DNA of 64,000 nucleotides from Sorangium aterium. GTDB lineage: Bacteria; Myxococcota_A; Polyangia; Polyangiales; Polyangiaceae. Shown in pieces: positions 41,041-49,508 of the stretch (position 1 is the first letter of the stretch; every line of letters starts with the position of its first letter). Below the pieces are notes generated by a model. The model made no database searches. It had not been told where the DNA came from and was given only the letters and a program-made list of their open reading frames with translations. The stretch covers positions 1,178,001-1,242,000 of the forward strand of contig NZ_JAQNDK010000001.1 in the NCBI RefSeq assembly GCF_028368935.1, written 5' to 3'. Made by a program: the position numbers and the translations under genes.

Positions 41041-41588
41041 TCAACGGCCGAGGCGATGGGAGGTCGGCCAGCGGTCGCTCTTCGGTGCGATCCGGAGGGG
41101 TCCGGCGCCCCCGTGAACGCTCTGCATTGCGGTCCGGAGGGGGTCCTGCACCCCGGCTGGCGCTCTGGATTGCGGTCCGGAGGGTTCCGGACCCCTCCAT
41201 CTGGCACAATGAGCTGCGCATCCGGGGGTCGATGGCACAGAAAAACGATATGAACAGCGATGTTTGACGCAACTTGACCCCGGTGAGACGCTCTGGAGAG
41301 CGCCGCAGGGGGGTCCGGACCCCGGTGTGTCGCAATGCATTGCGGTTGAGCCAGTGTCGGACCCCCTTCAACTGGCACAGATCGAGGCCGAGGCGGCACA
41401 GGGTGAGGCGCTCGTCGCCCGGGAATATGCCGGAGGACGTCGATGGGCACCGGCCGGCGGCGGCGAGAGCCACGCCGTCCGGAGCGTACGGGAGGGTCTG
41501 CGGGGGCTTGGCCCCAGGACGGGAGCACGAGGAGGGGACGAGGCGGCAGGAGATTGCGGCGCCGGCGGCGCGCGTCAGGCAGCCGGGA
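41041..41588. repeat. degenerate GGTCCGGA minisatellite region
   Basis: Non-coding stretch with degenerate repeats. CGCTCTGCATTGCGGTCCGG at 41118 recurs as CGCTCTGGATTGCGGTCCGG at 41161 (43-nt period). Weaker copies, including palindrome GGGTCCGGACCC, lie near 41311-41325. CTGGCACA motifs occur twice (near 41200 and 41374). It has the look of decayed mobile or REP-like DNA. No gene is supported here. Confidence 0.55.
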
Positions 41589-42419
41589 TCAGCTATCGGC
41601 GGGCGTGGCGGTCGGCGCGCCGGGTTGGAGGGGAACACCGAGCGGGGCGGGCGCCGCGGTGTCGCCCTCGGGCTTGTCGTTCTTCCGGGGCGCGCCGCGG
41701 CCGCTCGACCCGACGCTCCAGCTCGCGAGCGGCGCGAGCAGCCGGTCGGAGAGTTCCTGCGTCTCCGGCTCGTCGGGCTCGACGGAGCCCATCACCTTGA
41801 TCACGTAGGCGCGCAGCGCCTCGGTGAAGGCGGCGAGCGCGTCGCGCACGCTGGGCGGCGCCGCCGCGGCCGTGGCCGCGGGCGCGGTGACGCCGAGCGC
41901 CTTGCCGTACGCCGCGTGCGCGGCCTCCAGGGCGGAGAGGAAGCGCTTGCCGCCCAGCGCCTCGATGCGCGCGTCGAGGCCGCTCTTGCGGATGCGCTGG
42001 ATCCGGAGCTCGCTCTCGGACCACTCCAGAACATACGTGAGCTGGAGGAACTTGAGCCCTCCGGTGAAGAGCGCCGCCTTCAGCGCGCTCGCCTCGGCGG
42101 CCTCGGGCGCGCCGGTCGGCAGCTTGGTGTACGCGGTCAGGAAGTCGTGGAGACCGCTCCAGCAATTGTCGAGGACGCGATCGCACTGGACAGCATCCTC
42201 GCTCGCCTCCCCTCCCTCGGAAAGCGACACCTGATCGCGCAGCGCCGACGCGAGGTCGTCGTGGCGTGACGCCAGCGCGGCGAGCACCCGCGCGACCCCC
42301 TTCGCGAGCTGCTTCTTGGCCGGCTTCGCCGCCGTGAGCAGCTGCTCGCCGAGCGCCATCGCCCCCACGGCCGTGAAGCGGGGGAGCTGGATCACTTCCG
42401 ATGCGGTGTATTTGCTCAT
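41589..42419 (-). CDS. hypothetical all-helical protein
   Basis: 276-residue soluble protein beginning MSKYTASEVIQLPRFTAVGAMALGEQLL. It is predicted almost wholly helical up to about residue 215, then a Pro/Ala-rich tail. No family recognised. The start is ATG 42419; an upstream open extension is poor in coding signal and AT-richer, and probably holds the promoter. It lies next to the RHS-type fragment, but in myxobacteria such proteins occur in many settings, so the link is not informative. Confidence 0.65.
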   Translation of the reverse strand: MSKYTASEVIQLPRFTAVGAMALGEQLLTAAKPAKKQLAKGVARVLAALASRHDDLASALRDQVSLSEGGEASEDAVQCDRVLDNCWSGLHDFLTAYTKLPTGAPEAAEASALKAALFTGGLKFLQLTYVLEWSESELRIQRIRKSGLDARIEALGGKRFLSALEAAHAAYGKALGVTAPAATAAAAPPSVRDALAAFTEALRAYVIKVMGSVEPDEPETQELSDRLLAPLASWSVGSSGRGAPRKNDKPEGDTAAPAPLGVPLQPGAPTATPADS

Positions 42420-42688
42420 GAGATCACCCTCGTCCGCGGCAGAAGCGCGGGATTGCGCTGGAATGCCAGACGGGCCATCGTGCTCTATCGATGAAATGAA
42501 GATGGTTGTCCAGGGATATTTTGACGTGAAGGCGATTTGGAGAAGAAGGTGCGGTGTCGAATTCCTGCTGTGTGGGGGCGAGCTCGGACGAAGGATCGGT
42601 GAGAAGGGTGAGAGATGTTGCGGGGATAGCGGGGTTGGCACTGATCTAGCAAACGCGGCGGACGCGCCGCTTCGTCAGCAGCCGTGGT

Positions 42689-43129
42689 TCAGCGGGGTGA
42701 GCCAGCCCGGAGCACGGAGGAGAAGCGCCCGGCAGGCGTCACGATGACGTGGTCGCGAAGGGGTACGTCGGCGCGCGCGATTTCGAGCGGCAGCGGGCCC
42801 GGCAGCTCGACGTCGAGCGCGGGATTCGTGAAGACGTTCCCCGTGACTACATCGACGGGGTCACCCTTCGACGCCTTGCCGCTCTTCTTTCCTTTGTGGT
42901 GCCGCGGGCACGAGCCACCGTTGGGATCACCAGTCCCGTTGCCGCAAGCGCCTTTGCCACCGCCACCGGTGCCCTTGCCGCCATTCTTGCCATTGGCCTT
43001 CTGGTTGCCCCTGCTGCCCTTGCCGCCCTTGCCGCCGCTGCCCCCTCCGCCCCCACCACCGCCGAGGACGAAGACACCGGGGTTCATCCCGGGAATCGCA
43101 GGGATATTGGGGACAGGGGCCGTGCGCAT
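42689..43129 (-). CDS. truncated RHS-type protein (N-terminal fragment)
   Basis: 146 residues. The opening (MRTAPVPNIPAIPGMNPGVF), a long Gly/Lys-rich spacer, and then GDPVDVVTGNVFTNPALDVELPGPLPLEIAR match the N-terminus of large RHS/YD-repeat proteins, where GDPVDVxTG introduces the repeat shell. After LEIAR the family normally continues with SYSS-type repeat sequence for more than 1000 residues. Here it reads ADVPLRDHVIV and stops after 26 residues. The gene is therefore a remnant or a solitary head domain. The start is GTG, ATG or an equivalent at 43129. Confidence 0.6.
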   Translation of the reverse strand: MRTAPVPNIPAIPGMNPGVFVLGGGGGGGGSGGKGGKGSRGNQKANGKNGGKGTGGGGKGACGNGTGDPNGGSCPRHHKGKKSGKASKGDPVDVVTGNVFTNPALDVELPGPLPLEIARADVPLRDHVIVTPAGRFSSVLRAGSPR

Positions 43130-43230
43130 GTGCTACCGATTACGGCAGCCCGCCCCGTGCGTCAAACCGCCTGCCGGCGCGCGAACACGCGTCCGCGCGG
43201 CGCGGCGCGAGCATCCCTTCCCCGCGCTCC

Positions 43231-44766
43231 TCACTGCCGCACCGGCAGCTCCACCACGAAGCTCGCCCCCTCCCCCGGCGCGCTCTCCACGGTCACCGCC
43301 CCGCCGTGCGCCTCGACGACGCTCTTCACGATGGCGAGCCCCAGCCCCGTCCCGTCGCGGCCCTCGTCGGTCGTGAAGAACCTGTCGAAGATCCTCGGCA
43401 GGTGCTGCGGCGGCACCCCCGGCCCGCGGTCACGCACCGAGATCCTCGCCGTCCTCTCCCCTTCCCGCCGCTCCCCGCCCTCCACGGTCACCACCACCGC
43501 CTCTCCCGGCGGCGAGAACTTCACCGCGTTGTCGACGAGGTTCAAGAGCGCCGTCTCCAGGTCCGTTTGCCGCGCCCGGAGCAGCCGTGTCCGCATCTCG
43601 TACCGCAGCTCCACCGGCTGCCCCGGGCTCGCGCGCCGCTCCACCACGCGCGCCACGAGCGCCTCCAGATCGAGCACCGTCATCGCCTCGCTCGAGGCCT
43701 CGATCCGGCTCAGCTCCAGGAGCCTCGACACGAGCCGGTCGAGCCGCGCCACGTCGAGCTCGATGTTCCGCAGGAAGCGCCGCCGCGCCTCGAGATCGTC
43801 CGCCGCCCCCTCGTCGAGCAGCTCGGCGGCGCCCCGGATCGACGTCAGCGGCGACTTGAACTCGTGCGCCACATCGGCCGCGAAATCCGAGATGTACCGC
43901 AGCCTCGCCCCCAGCCGCTCATTCATCGCGGCGAACGACTCGCCAAGCTCGCGGATCTCGCCGGTCCCCGACACGGGCACCACGACGTCGCGCTCGCCGG
44001 CCGCGATGCGCTTCGCCGCGCGCGACAGCTTGCCGAGCGGCCTCGAGATCGACCACGCGAGCGCCAGCGTGACGAGGCCGGTGAACAGGCTCGCGACCAC
44101 GAGGACCTTGGTGAGTCCCGAGCGGATCCGGTAGAGCTCGACCAGCACCGGCTGCGTCGAGCGGACCACGTAGACCGCGCCGACCACCTGGCCGCCCCAC
44201 CGGATCGGCTCGGCCAGGAACAGAAACACCGCCAGCTCCTGCTGCCGGACACGCGTCCGCGCCGCGCGGCGCCCGGCGAGCGCCTCGCGCACCTCCGGAC
44301 GATCCGGGACCTCGGACCAGCGCTCGCGCGCGCCCTTTCCGATCGGCTGCACGTTGTCGGCGAGCTCCCGGAAGTCCGCCGAGCTCGGGCGACGGCCTGC
44401 CGTCGGCATGAGCGCGGGGGCCGCCGGCTCGGGCCCCTCGGGCGGGCCGTTCTCGTGCGAGTCCACGACGACCGCGCCCGCCCTGTCGAGGATCCGGACG
44501 CGCGTGCGCGTGTGCGTCGCGGCCTGGGTCAAGACGTAGCGGTGATCGAGCGCGCCAAGCTCGACACCCCGGTCGAGATCCGACCCGAGCATCGCCGCGA
44601 CCAGGACCGCCTGGTTCGCCATGTCGCGCTCCAGCGAGCCGAGGAGCTGCCGCTCGTAGAGGCGCGCGAACTCGAGCCCCGCCACCGGCACGAGCAGCAC
44701 CACCAGGTTCACGACCAGCAGCCGGACGCGGATCCGGCCGAGCTCCCAGCGCAGGCGCTCGATCAT
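43231..44766 (-). CDS. sensor histidine kinase (ChvG-like)
   Basis: 511-residue membrane kinase: TM1 at about 15-34, a periplasmic sensor of about 180 residues containing DRAGAVVVDSHENG, TM2 at about 220-241, HAMP about 242-290, phospho-acceptor H301 in DVAHEFKSPLTSIRG, then N-box LLNLVDNAVKFS, DRGPGVP, FFTTDEGRDGTGLGLAIV and a final GEGASFVVELP. The EFKSPLTSIRGA H-box is of the ChvG/CreC type. It starts at ATG 44766, 13 nt after the response-regulator stop. Last gene of a five-gene operon. Confidence 0.93.
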   Translation of the reverse strand: MIERLRWELGRIRVRLLVVNLVVLLVPVAGLEFARLYERQLLGSLERDMANQAVLVAAMLGSDLDRGVELGALDHRYVLTQAATHTRTRVRILDRAGAVVVDSHENGPPEGPEPAAPALMPTAGRRPSSADFRELADNVQPIGKGARERWSEVPDRPEVREALAGRRAARTRVRQQELAVFLFLAEPIRWGGQVVGAVYVVRSTQPVLVELYRIRSGLTKVLVVASLFTGLVTLALAWSISRPLGKLSRAAKRIAAGERDVVVPVSGTGEIRELGESFAAMNERLGARLRYISDFAADVAHEFKSPLTSIRGAAELLDEGAADDLEARRRFLRNIELDVARLDRLVSRLLELSRIEASSEAMTVLDLEALVARVVERRASPGQPVELRYEMRTRLLRARQTDLETALLNLVDNAVKFSPPGEAVVVTVEGGERREGERTARISVRDRGPGVPPQHLPRIFDRFFTTDEGRDGTGLGLAIVKSVVEAHGGAVTVESAPGEGASFVVELPVRQ

Positions 44767-44778
44767 GGCGAGACCCGG

Positions 44779-45477
44779 CTACGCCCCCTGCAGCTTGTAG
44801 CCGACGCCGTGGACGGTCGCGATCGGATCGCCGCCAACCACGCGAAACTTCGCGCGAATCCGGCGAACGTGCGTGTCGATGGTGCGCTCCGTGATCAGGT
44901 TGTCGTAGCGGTAGGCCCGCTGCATGAGCTGCCCGCGCGAGAGCACCACCCCGGGCCGCTCGAGCAGCGCGCCGAGCACGCCGAGCTCCGTCGCCGTGAG
45001 CGACACCAGTTGCCCCATGTAGCGCGCCTCGTGACGCTCGGTGTCGACCTCGATCGGGCCGTGGCGGAGGACCGCGGCGCGCGCCTCCGCCGGTGCGGGC
45101 GCGGGAGGCGGCGCCTCGGTCCGCCGGAGCAGCGCGCGCACCCGCGCCACGAGCTCGCGCGGCGAGAACGGCTTCGTGAGGTAGTCGTCGCCGCCGAGCT
45201 CCAGGCCGACGATCCGGTCGACCTCGTCGGCGCGCGCCGACAGGAACAGGATCGGCGTCCTGCTCCCGGCGCGCAGCCGCCGGCACACCTCGAGGCCGTC
45301 GAGCTCGGGGAGCATCACGTCGAGCACCACGAGGTCCACCGTGCCCGCCCCCGCCGCCTCGACGGCGGCGCGCCCGTCGGCCACCGCCGTCACGGCGTAC
45401 CCCTCCTTTTGCAGGGCGTAGAGCAGCACCTCGCGGATGCGCGCCTCATCGTCGACGACCAGGATGTGCTTGCTCAC
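44779..45477 (-). CDS. OmpR/PhoB-family response regulator
   Basis: 232-residue regulator. The receiver begins SKHILVVDDEARIREVLL, with phospho-acceptor D53 in LVVLDVMLPELDG and the Lys in YLTKPFSPREL. The winged-helix output is PIEVDTERHEARYMGQLVSLTATELGVLGALLERPGVVLSR ... ITERTIDTHVRRIRAKF. It starts at GTG 45477, which overlaps the stop of the previous gene (GTGA). It pairs with the downstream histidine kinase. Confidence 0.94.
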   Translation of the reverse strand: MSKHILVVDDEARIREVLLYALQKEGYAVTAVADGRAAVEAAGAGTVDLVVLDVMLPELDGLEVCRRLRAGSRTPILFLSARADEVDRIVGLELGGDDYLTKPFSPRELVARVRALLRRTEAPPPAPAPAEARAAVLRHGPIEVDTERHEARYMGQLVSLTATELGVLGALLERPGVVLSRGQLMQRAYRYDNLITERTIDTHVRRIRAKFRVVGGDPIATVHGVGYKLQGA

Positions 45478-46166
45478 GTCGCGATCGGTCCCTCTGTTCC
45501 GGCGCCGTGCGCGTCGATCGCCGCGCCGAGGCCCTCCACGCGCGCCCAGACCTCGGACACGATACCACCGACGCCCTCGACCGAGGATCCGGCGAAGCGC
45601 GCCAGCACGAGCTGCGTGCGCAGCGCCTGGACGAGATCCGCGAGCTCCTCGAGGGCGCGGGCGTCGCGGTCGCGCATGGCCCGCAGGCGCCGGATGTTCT
45701 CGAGGTGGAGGTGCGCCGTCGCCAGCGACCGCGCGCCCGCGCCGCCGCCGCCCCGCTCGATCTCCGCGACGCGCGCCGCGGCGGCGCCCTCGTCGAAGCC
45801 GCTCTGGCGCAGCAGCGCGTCGAGCTCCGCATGCCGGGAGGCGGCGCGCGCCACCTCGGCCTCGATCCGCGAGGCCGCTTCGCGCGAGAGGAGCGCCTCG
45901 AACGAGGTGCCGGCGCAGGCGCTGACCCCCTCGCGCAGCGCGCCCTGGACGCGCGCGGCGGCCTCGCCCGCGGCGCCGCTCACGCGCTCGCTCCCCTCCC
46001 CGCGGCCCGCCGTGAGCGCGATGGGCGCCCAGATGGGCCAGAGCGGCACGCAGAGCGCCGCGGAGAGGGCGGCGCGGCGGCGTCCCTCGGGGGAAGCGCG
46101 GTACACCGCCACAGCGCACGCGAGCCCAGCGATCAGGTACAGCACCGAGAGATCGCGGAGGCTCAT
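45474..46166 (-). CDS. membrane-anchored coiled-coil hypothetical protein
   Basis: 230 residues. Two hydrophobic segments near the N-terminus (LSVLYLIAGLACAVAVY and a weaker LCVPLWPIWAPIALTAG) are followed by a long Ala/Glu/Arg-rich helical region (about 60-215) with heptad-like leucines, probably a coiled coil. No family recognised. ATG 46166 overlaps the preceding stop (ATGA), and its own stop overlaps the response regulator start (GTGA). The position between membrane proteins and the two-component system suggests an accessory to signal input. Confidence 0.7.
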   Translation of the reverse strand: MSLRDLSVLYLIAGLACAVAVYRASPEGRRRAALSAALCVPLWPIWAPIALTAGRGEGSERVSGAAGEAAARVQGALREGVSACAGTSFEALLSREAASRIEAEVARAASRHAELDALLRQSGFDEGAAAARVAEIERGGGGAGARSLATAHLHLENIRRLRAMRDRDARALEELADLVQALRTQLVLARFAGSSVEGVGGIVSEVWARVEGLGAAIDAHGAGTEGPIAT

Positions 46167-47068
46167 GGCGCCTCCTTCACCCGGTCGCCGCGCTCGGCGC
46201 CCCGATCGAGGCCGTCCAGGCCCGCGCCGTCCGCCGGCGGGATCTCCCGCCGGGTCGCGCCGTCCGCCGGCGAAATCTCCCGCTGGGTCGCGCCGTCCGC
46301 CGGCGGGACCTCCCGTACGGTCGCGCCGTCCGCCGGCGGGTCATCGACCGGAGCCACGCCATCGCGCCAGGGTCCCTCCCATGGGCGCAGCCCGCCGTGC
46401 GAGCGCAGATCGTCGTCGTAGGTGAGCGCGGAGCGAAAGCTCTTCACGAGCGCGTCGGAGAAGCTCCCCTCGCGGGCGCGCAGGAACGGGACCTCCTTCT
46501 CGCTCGGCCGCCCGAGGTAGGGCCGGAGGATCCAGGCGGCCTGGCCGCCGACGGCGAAGAAGACCGCCATGAAAGCGACCGCGGTGAGCCAGCGGCCCCG
46601 GCCCGCGCCGATGCCCCGCACGAGCACGCCGAGCGCCGCGAGGCCGGCGACGGCGTAGGCGAGCCAGGCGGCGACCGAGGACGCGTGGTAGCCGAGCCCC
46701 ACGTCGATGGCCAGCCAGAGCACCGGCGCGAACGCGAGCAGCACCAGCGATGAGCGGCCCGCCGACGCGAGCGCAAGCGCGATGACGGACCGCATGGGCC
46801 ACGGACGCCCGAGCACGGCCGAGAACGCGTGGAGCGCCGGGACCGACAGCGCGAGCGTGATCAGCATCGCCAGCGGCACCTTGACGGCCGCAAAGACGAT
46901 CTGCTCGCTGCCGCGGAAGCTCCCGATCACGCCGCCGAACACGGCCGAGCCGAGGGCAATCGCGCCGAGCGACGCGAGCGCGATGGCGCGGATGTCCCTG
47001 TCTTCTCGGCAGCTCGCGGCCACCTCGGAGGGCGCCCGGAGGAGACGGCTCACGACGGAGGCGCTCAC
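46163..47068 (-). CDS. multi-pass membrane protein with repeat tail
   Basis: 301 residues, about six transmembrane helices between residues 28 and 190 (for example IALASLGAIALGSAVFGGVI, VPLAMLITLALSVPALHAF), somewhat Yip1-like in layout. The C-terminal 75 residues are soluble and end in four 11-residue PADGAT-type repeats. The start is GTG 47068, overlapping the stop of the upstream gene (GTGA). No enzymatic motif is seen. Confidence 0.72.
   Translation of the reverse strand: MSASVVSRLLRAPSEVAASCREDRDIRAIALASLGAIALGSAVFGGVIGSFRGSEQIVFAAVKVPLAMLITLALSVPALHAFSAVLGRPWPMRSVIALALASAGRSSLVLLAFAPVLWLAIDVGLGYHASSVAAWLAYAVAGLAALGVLVRGIGAGRGRWLTAVAFMAVFFAVGGQAAWILRPYLGRPSEKEVPFLRAREGSFSDALVKSFRSALTYDDDLRSHGGLRPWEGPWRDGVAPVDDPPADGATVREVPPADGATQREISPADGATRREIPPADGAGLDGLDRGAERGDRVKEAP
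46224..46345. repeat. 33-nt tandem repeat x4 in membrane-protein gene
   Basis: Units start at 46224, 46257, 46290 and 46323 with exactly 33-nt spacing, coding four copies of an 11-residue unit around PPADGATRREI. In-frame, so copy number can vary without breaking the gene. Confidence 0.8.
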
Positions 47069-47796
47069 AGGCCACCCCCCTTCAGGATCGGGAGCATCCC
47101 CCACCACACGCGCAGCGCGAGCACCACGGCGAACGCCGCGAACAAGACGAGCGCCGCGGTCGTCCCCGATACACCGGCGAGATCGTCTTTGCGCTGAAGC
47201 ACCGCGCCGAGGTCGCGCAGCAGGATGCAGATGCCGACGGCGCCGCCCACCGCGAGGCCGAGCAGCCCCATGAGGGCCGCGGTCGCGTCCGCGCCGCTCG
47301 TCACGACGAAGAGCGCCGAGGCGGGCGCGAGGCCGCCGAGCACGAGGCCCGTCGCGGCGGCGGCGCGCGCCGTCGCCGACAGCGCGCGCGGCGGGTCGAG
47401 CGGCGCGTCGAAGAGCGTCAGCACGATCGTGAGCGCCGGAACGCCGACGCAGGCGACGGCGATCAGCGCCGCAGGGACGCCGGCCGCGTGGCGGACGAAC
47501 GACACGCCGCCCTGCCGCGCGCCGAGCGAGAGGCCGTACAGCGAGGCGAGGCCGAGGCCAACGCCGAACCGGGACAGCTCCTCGCGGAGCGAGACCGAAG
47601 GCCGCTCCGCGAGGAGGGCAGCCGTCCAGCTGCGGTGCCCCGCGCCCGCGGTGGGCTCCGCAGCGGGGCTAGACACGGGGGCCGCGGGGGCGTCGCCCCG
47701 ACGCTCCACGGGCTCTTCTGCGCCGGTGTCCGTGCCGGACTCGGGCGATGACGTTACGGGGAGACAGGTAGCTTGCGCCTGCACGAGGACCTCCAT
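47065..47796 (-). CDS. multi-pass membrane protein, first gene of operon
   Basis: 243 residues. The first 75 are Pro/Ala/Glu-rich and probably cytosolic; then four or five hydrophobic helices (GVPAALIAVACVGVPALTIVLTL, AAAATGLVLGGLAPASALFVV, ALMGLLGLAVGGAVGICILL, AALVLFAAFAVVLALRVWWG). No family recognised. The start is ATG 47796. It precedes four genes joined by 4-bp overlaps or a 13-nt gap, ending in the histidine kinase. Confidence 0.7.
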   Translation of the reverse strand: MEVLVQAQATCLPVTSSPESGTDTGAEEPVERRGDAPAAPVSSPAAEPTAGAGHRSWTAALLAERPSVSLREELSRFGVGLGLASLYGLSLGARQGGVSFVRHAAGVPAALIAVACVGVPALTIVLTLFDAPLDPPRALSATARAAAATGLVLGGLAPASALFVVTSGADATAALMGLLGLAVGGAVGICILLRDLGAVLQRKDDLAGVSGTTAALVLFAAFAVVLALRVWWGMLPILKGGGL

Positions 47797-48141
47797 CGGG
47801 GTGAGCGCTGCGCGGCCTGGTCACGGCCGCCGCAGACCTCGATGGACGTACCCCCCGGGTGAGGCGCACCCGCGCGCCCGACGAGGAACAAACACGGAGA
47901 GGTTGTGGCGAAGATGTGGCGATCGCCCGCGGCCTCCGGAGCGCCCCGTGGCCCGGAGCGCCGGCCCCGAGGAGCCCTCAACAGGAAGTCTCCCGCGACG
48001 GTCTACACGCACATCACAGCCTCTGAGCGCCCGATGCCGGCGATCCGTCGACATGTACATCGGTGTGCGGCAAACCACACATTGCCGTTTTGTACGCGAC
48101 GGATCGATGCTTGGCGCGCAGCACTCGCGAGGGAGGAAGTA
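47797..48141. other. divergent intergenic region
   Basis: 345 nt between the membrane/two-component operon and the luciferase-like oxidoreductase. No gene. Palindromic ATGTACAT lies near 48054-48061, and TGTGCGGCAAACCACACA (TGTG/CACA arms) near 48063-48080; either may be an operator. No convincing -35/-10 pair. Confidence 0.4.
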
Positions 48142-49317
48142 ATGAAGATCGACCTGTTCACAGAGATGCAGAGTCCCCGTCCGTGGTCGGAGGACCACGA
48201 GCACCGGATCATCATGAACACCCTCGAGCAGGCGAAGCTCGCCGATCGGCTCGGGTACGGCTGCTGGTGGCAGGTCGAGCACCATACGGCCGAGGAGTTC
48301 AGCTACTCGTCGGCGCCGGAGGTGATGCTCGCGGCGATCTCGCAGCACACGACGTCGATGCGGCTCGGGCACGCCTCGGTGCTGTCGCCGTTCCGGTTCA
48401 ACCACCCCATCCGCGTCGCCGAGCGCGCGGCGATGCTCGATCACCTGAGCGGCGGGCGCCTGGAGCTCGGCCTGGCCCGCTCGACCATCCCGGAGTGGCG
48501 CACGTTCAACATCCCTCCGGACCGGACGCGCGATCAGATGCAGCAGGCGTTCGAGATGATCCCGAAGATGTGGACGCAGGAGCGGTTCTCCTGGAAGAGC
48601 GAGGACGCCGAGATCAACAACGTGCCCATCATCCCGAAGCCGTACCAGAAGCCCCACCCGCCCCTCTGGCAGGCCTGCTCGAGCCTGGCCTCGTTCGAGC
48701 AGGCCGGGCGCAACGGGGTCGGCGCGCTCGGCGTCACGCTGTGGGCGCCGCCCGACCAGGTGAAGGAGTGGATCGGCATCTACCGCGAGGCCATCCGCCG
48801 GTGCGAGCGGCCCGTGGGCGCCTTCATCAACAACCAGGTCGGGTTCTTCACGTTCGCTCACTGTGCCGAGACGGACCAGCAAGCCATGGAGAACGGCGCC
48901 GCCTCCGCGGCCGCGTGGTACACGAACGGGTCCTTCACGTTCTTCGAGGCGAAGGAGCACTTCCTGCGGACCCACGCCGAGGAGCAGGCGCTGGCCAAGG
49001 ACCCGGCGGGCGGCGGCCTCGTGGGCCAGCTCCTGCGCGACCGCGCGGGAAAGACGCCGGCCGAGACCAAGGCCAACGCCGTCCTCGCCCGCATCATGCA
49101 GAACGAAGACGTCCCGAACGAGGAGGTGTTCGACGCCCTGAAGGAGCAGAACTCGCTCATCGTCGGCAGCCCGGAGACGTGCCGGCAAAAGATTAAGTTC
49201 TACCAGGACCTCGGCATCGATCGCCTGCTGAGTTTCCAGCAGGTCGGGCGCCTGTCGCACGAGCAGGTCATGAGCAGCATCCGCCAGATCGGCAAGCTCA
49301 TCCCCGAGTTCGAGTAG
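48142..49317 (+). CDS. LLM-class (luciferase-like) flavin-dependent oxidoreductase
   Basis: 391-residue bacterial-luciferase-fold protein. It begins MKIDLFTEMQSPRPWSEDHEH and has AKLADRLGYGCWWQVEHHTAEEFSYSSAPEVMLAAISQHTTSMRLGH, the usual first half, then NHPIRVAERAAMLDHLSGGRLELGLARS with the flavin-site loop, and IVGSPETCRQKI towards the end. The active-site His pair VEHH is typical. It acts on an unknown substrate with reduced FMN or F420. The start is ATG 48142 with GGGAGG at 48131-48136; an upstream in-frame extension is not conserved. Confidence 0.9.
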   Translation: MKIDLFTEMQSPRPWSEDHEHRIIMNTLEQAKLADRLGYGCWWQVEHHTAEEFSYSSAPEVMLAAISQHTTSMRLGHASVLSPFRFNHPIRVAERAAMLDHLSGGRLELGLARSTIPEWRTFNIPPDRTRDQMQQAFEMIPKMWTQERFSWKSEDAEINNVPIIPKPYQKPHPPLWQACSSLASFEQAGRNGVGALGVTLWAPPDQVKEWIGIYREAIRRCERPVGAFINNQVGFFTFAHCAETDQQAMENGAASAAAWYTNGSFTFFEAKEHFLRTHAEEQALAKDPAGGGLVGQLLRDRAGKTPAETKANAVLARIMQNEDVPNEEVFDALKEQNSLIVGSPETCRQKIKFYQDLGIDRLLSFQQVGRLSHEQVMSSIRQIGKLIPEFE

Positions 49318-49384
49318 AACGGCAAACAGGTCGAAGATCGTCTGATTCCACGGCCAGAGGCGCGCGCCGGCAGGGGCGTAGGCC

Positions 49385-49425
49385 GCAGCCTCCAGGGGCT
49401 GCAGGCAGCAGCCTCCAGGGGCTGC
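49385..49425. terminator. duplicated hairpins after LLM oxidoreductase
   Basis: GCAGCC-TCCAGG-GGCTGC occurs twice, at 49385-49402 and 49408-49425, 23 nt apart. Each is a perfect 6-bp stem. The second is extended by CAGG and CCTG flanks. They start 67 nt after the oxidoreductase stop and may act as a tandem terminator. Confidence 0.45.
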
Positions 49426-49508
49426 CCTGCGGGGGCATCCGGCGCGCGCGCTGCGCGGAGAGGCGTGGGTGCGAGGCGGCGGCACGTGAGGTGCAATGCG
49501 CCCACGGC

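Noticed and set aside
41195-41225. TGGCAC motif resembling a sigma-54 -24 box
   Set aside because: The expected TTGCA does not follow at the right distance, and the motif repeats in the degenerate repeat block with no gene downstream.
37258-42700. Integrated plasmid or prophage
   Set aside because: The low-gene, repeat-rich stretch has no integrase, replication or phage structural gene and no flanking tRNA or att-like direct repeats.
43306-46425. 1039-residue plus-strand ORF
   Set aside because: Antisense to the histidine kinase, response regulator and membrane-protein genes; the translation is Arg/His/Pro-rich without domains.
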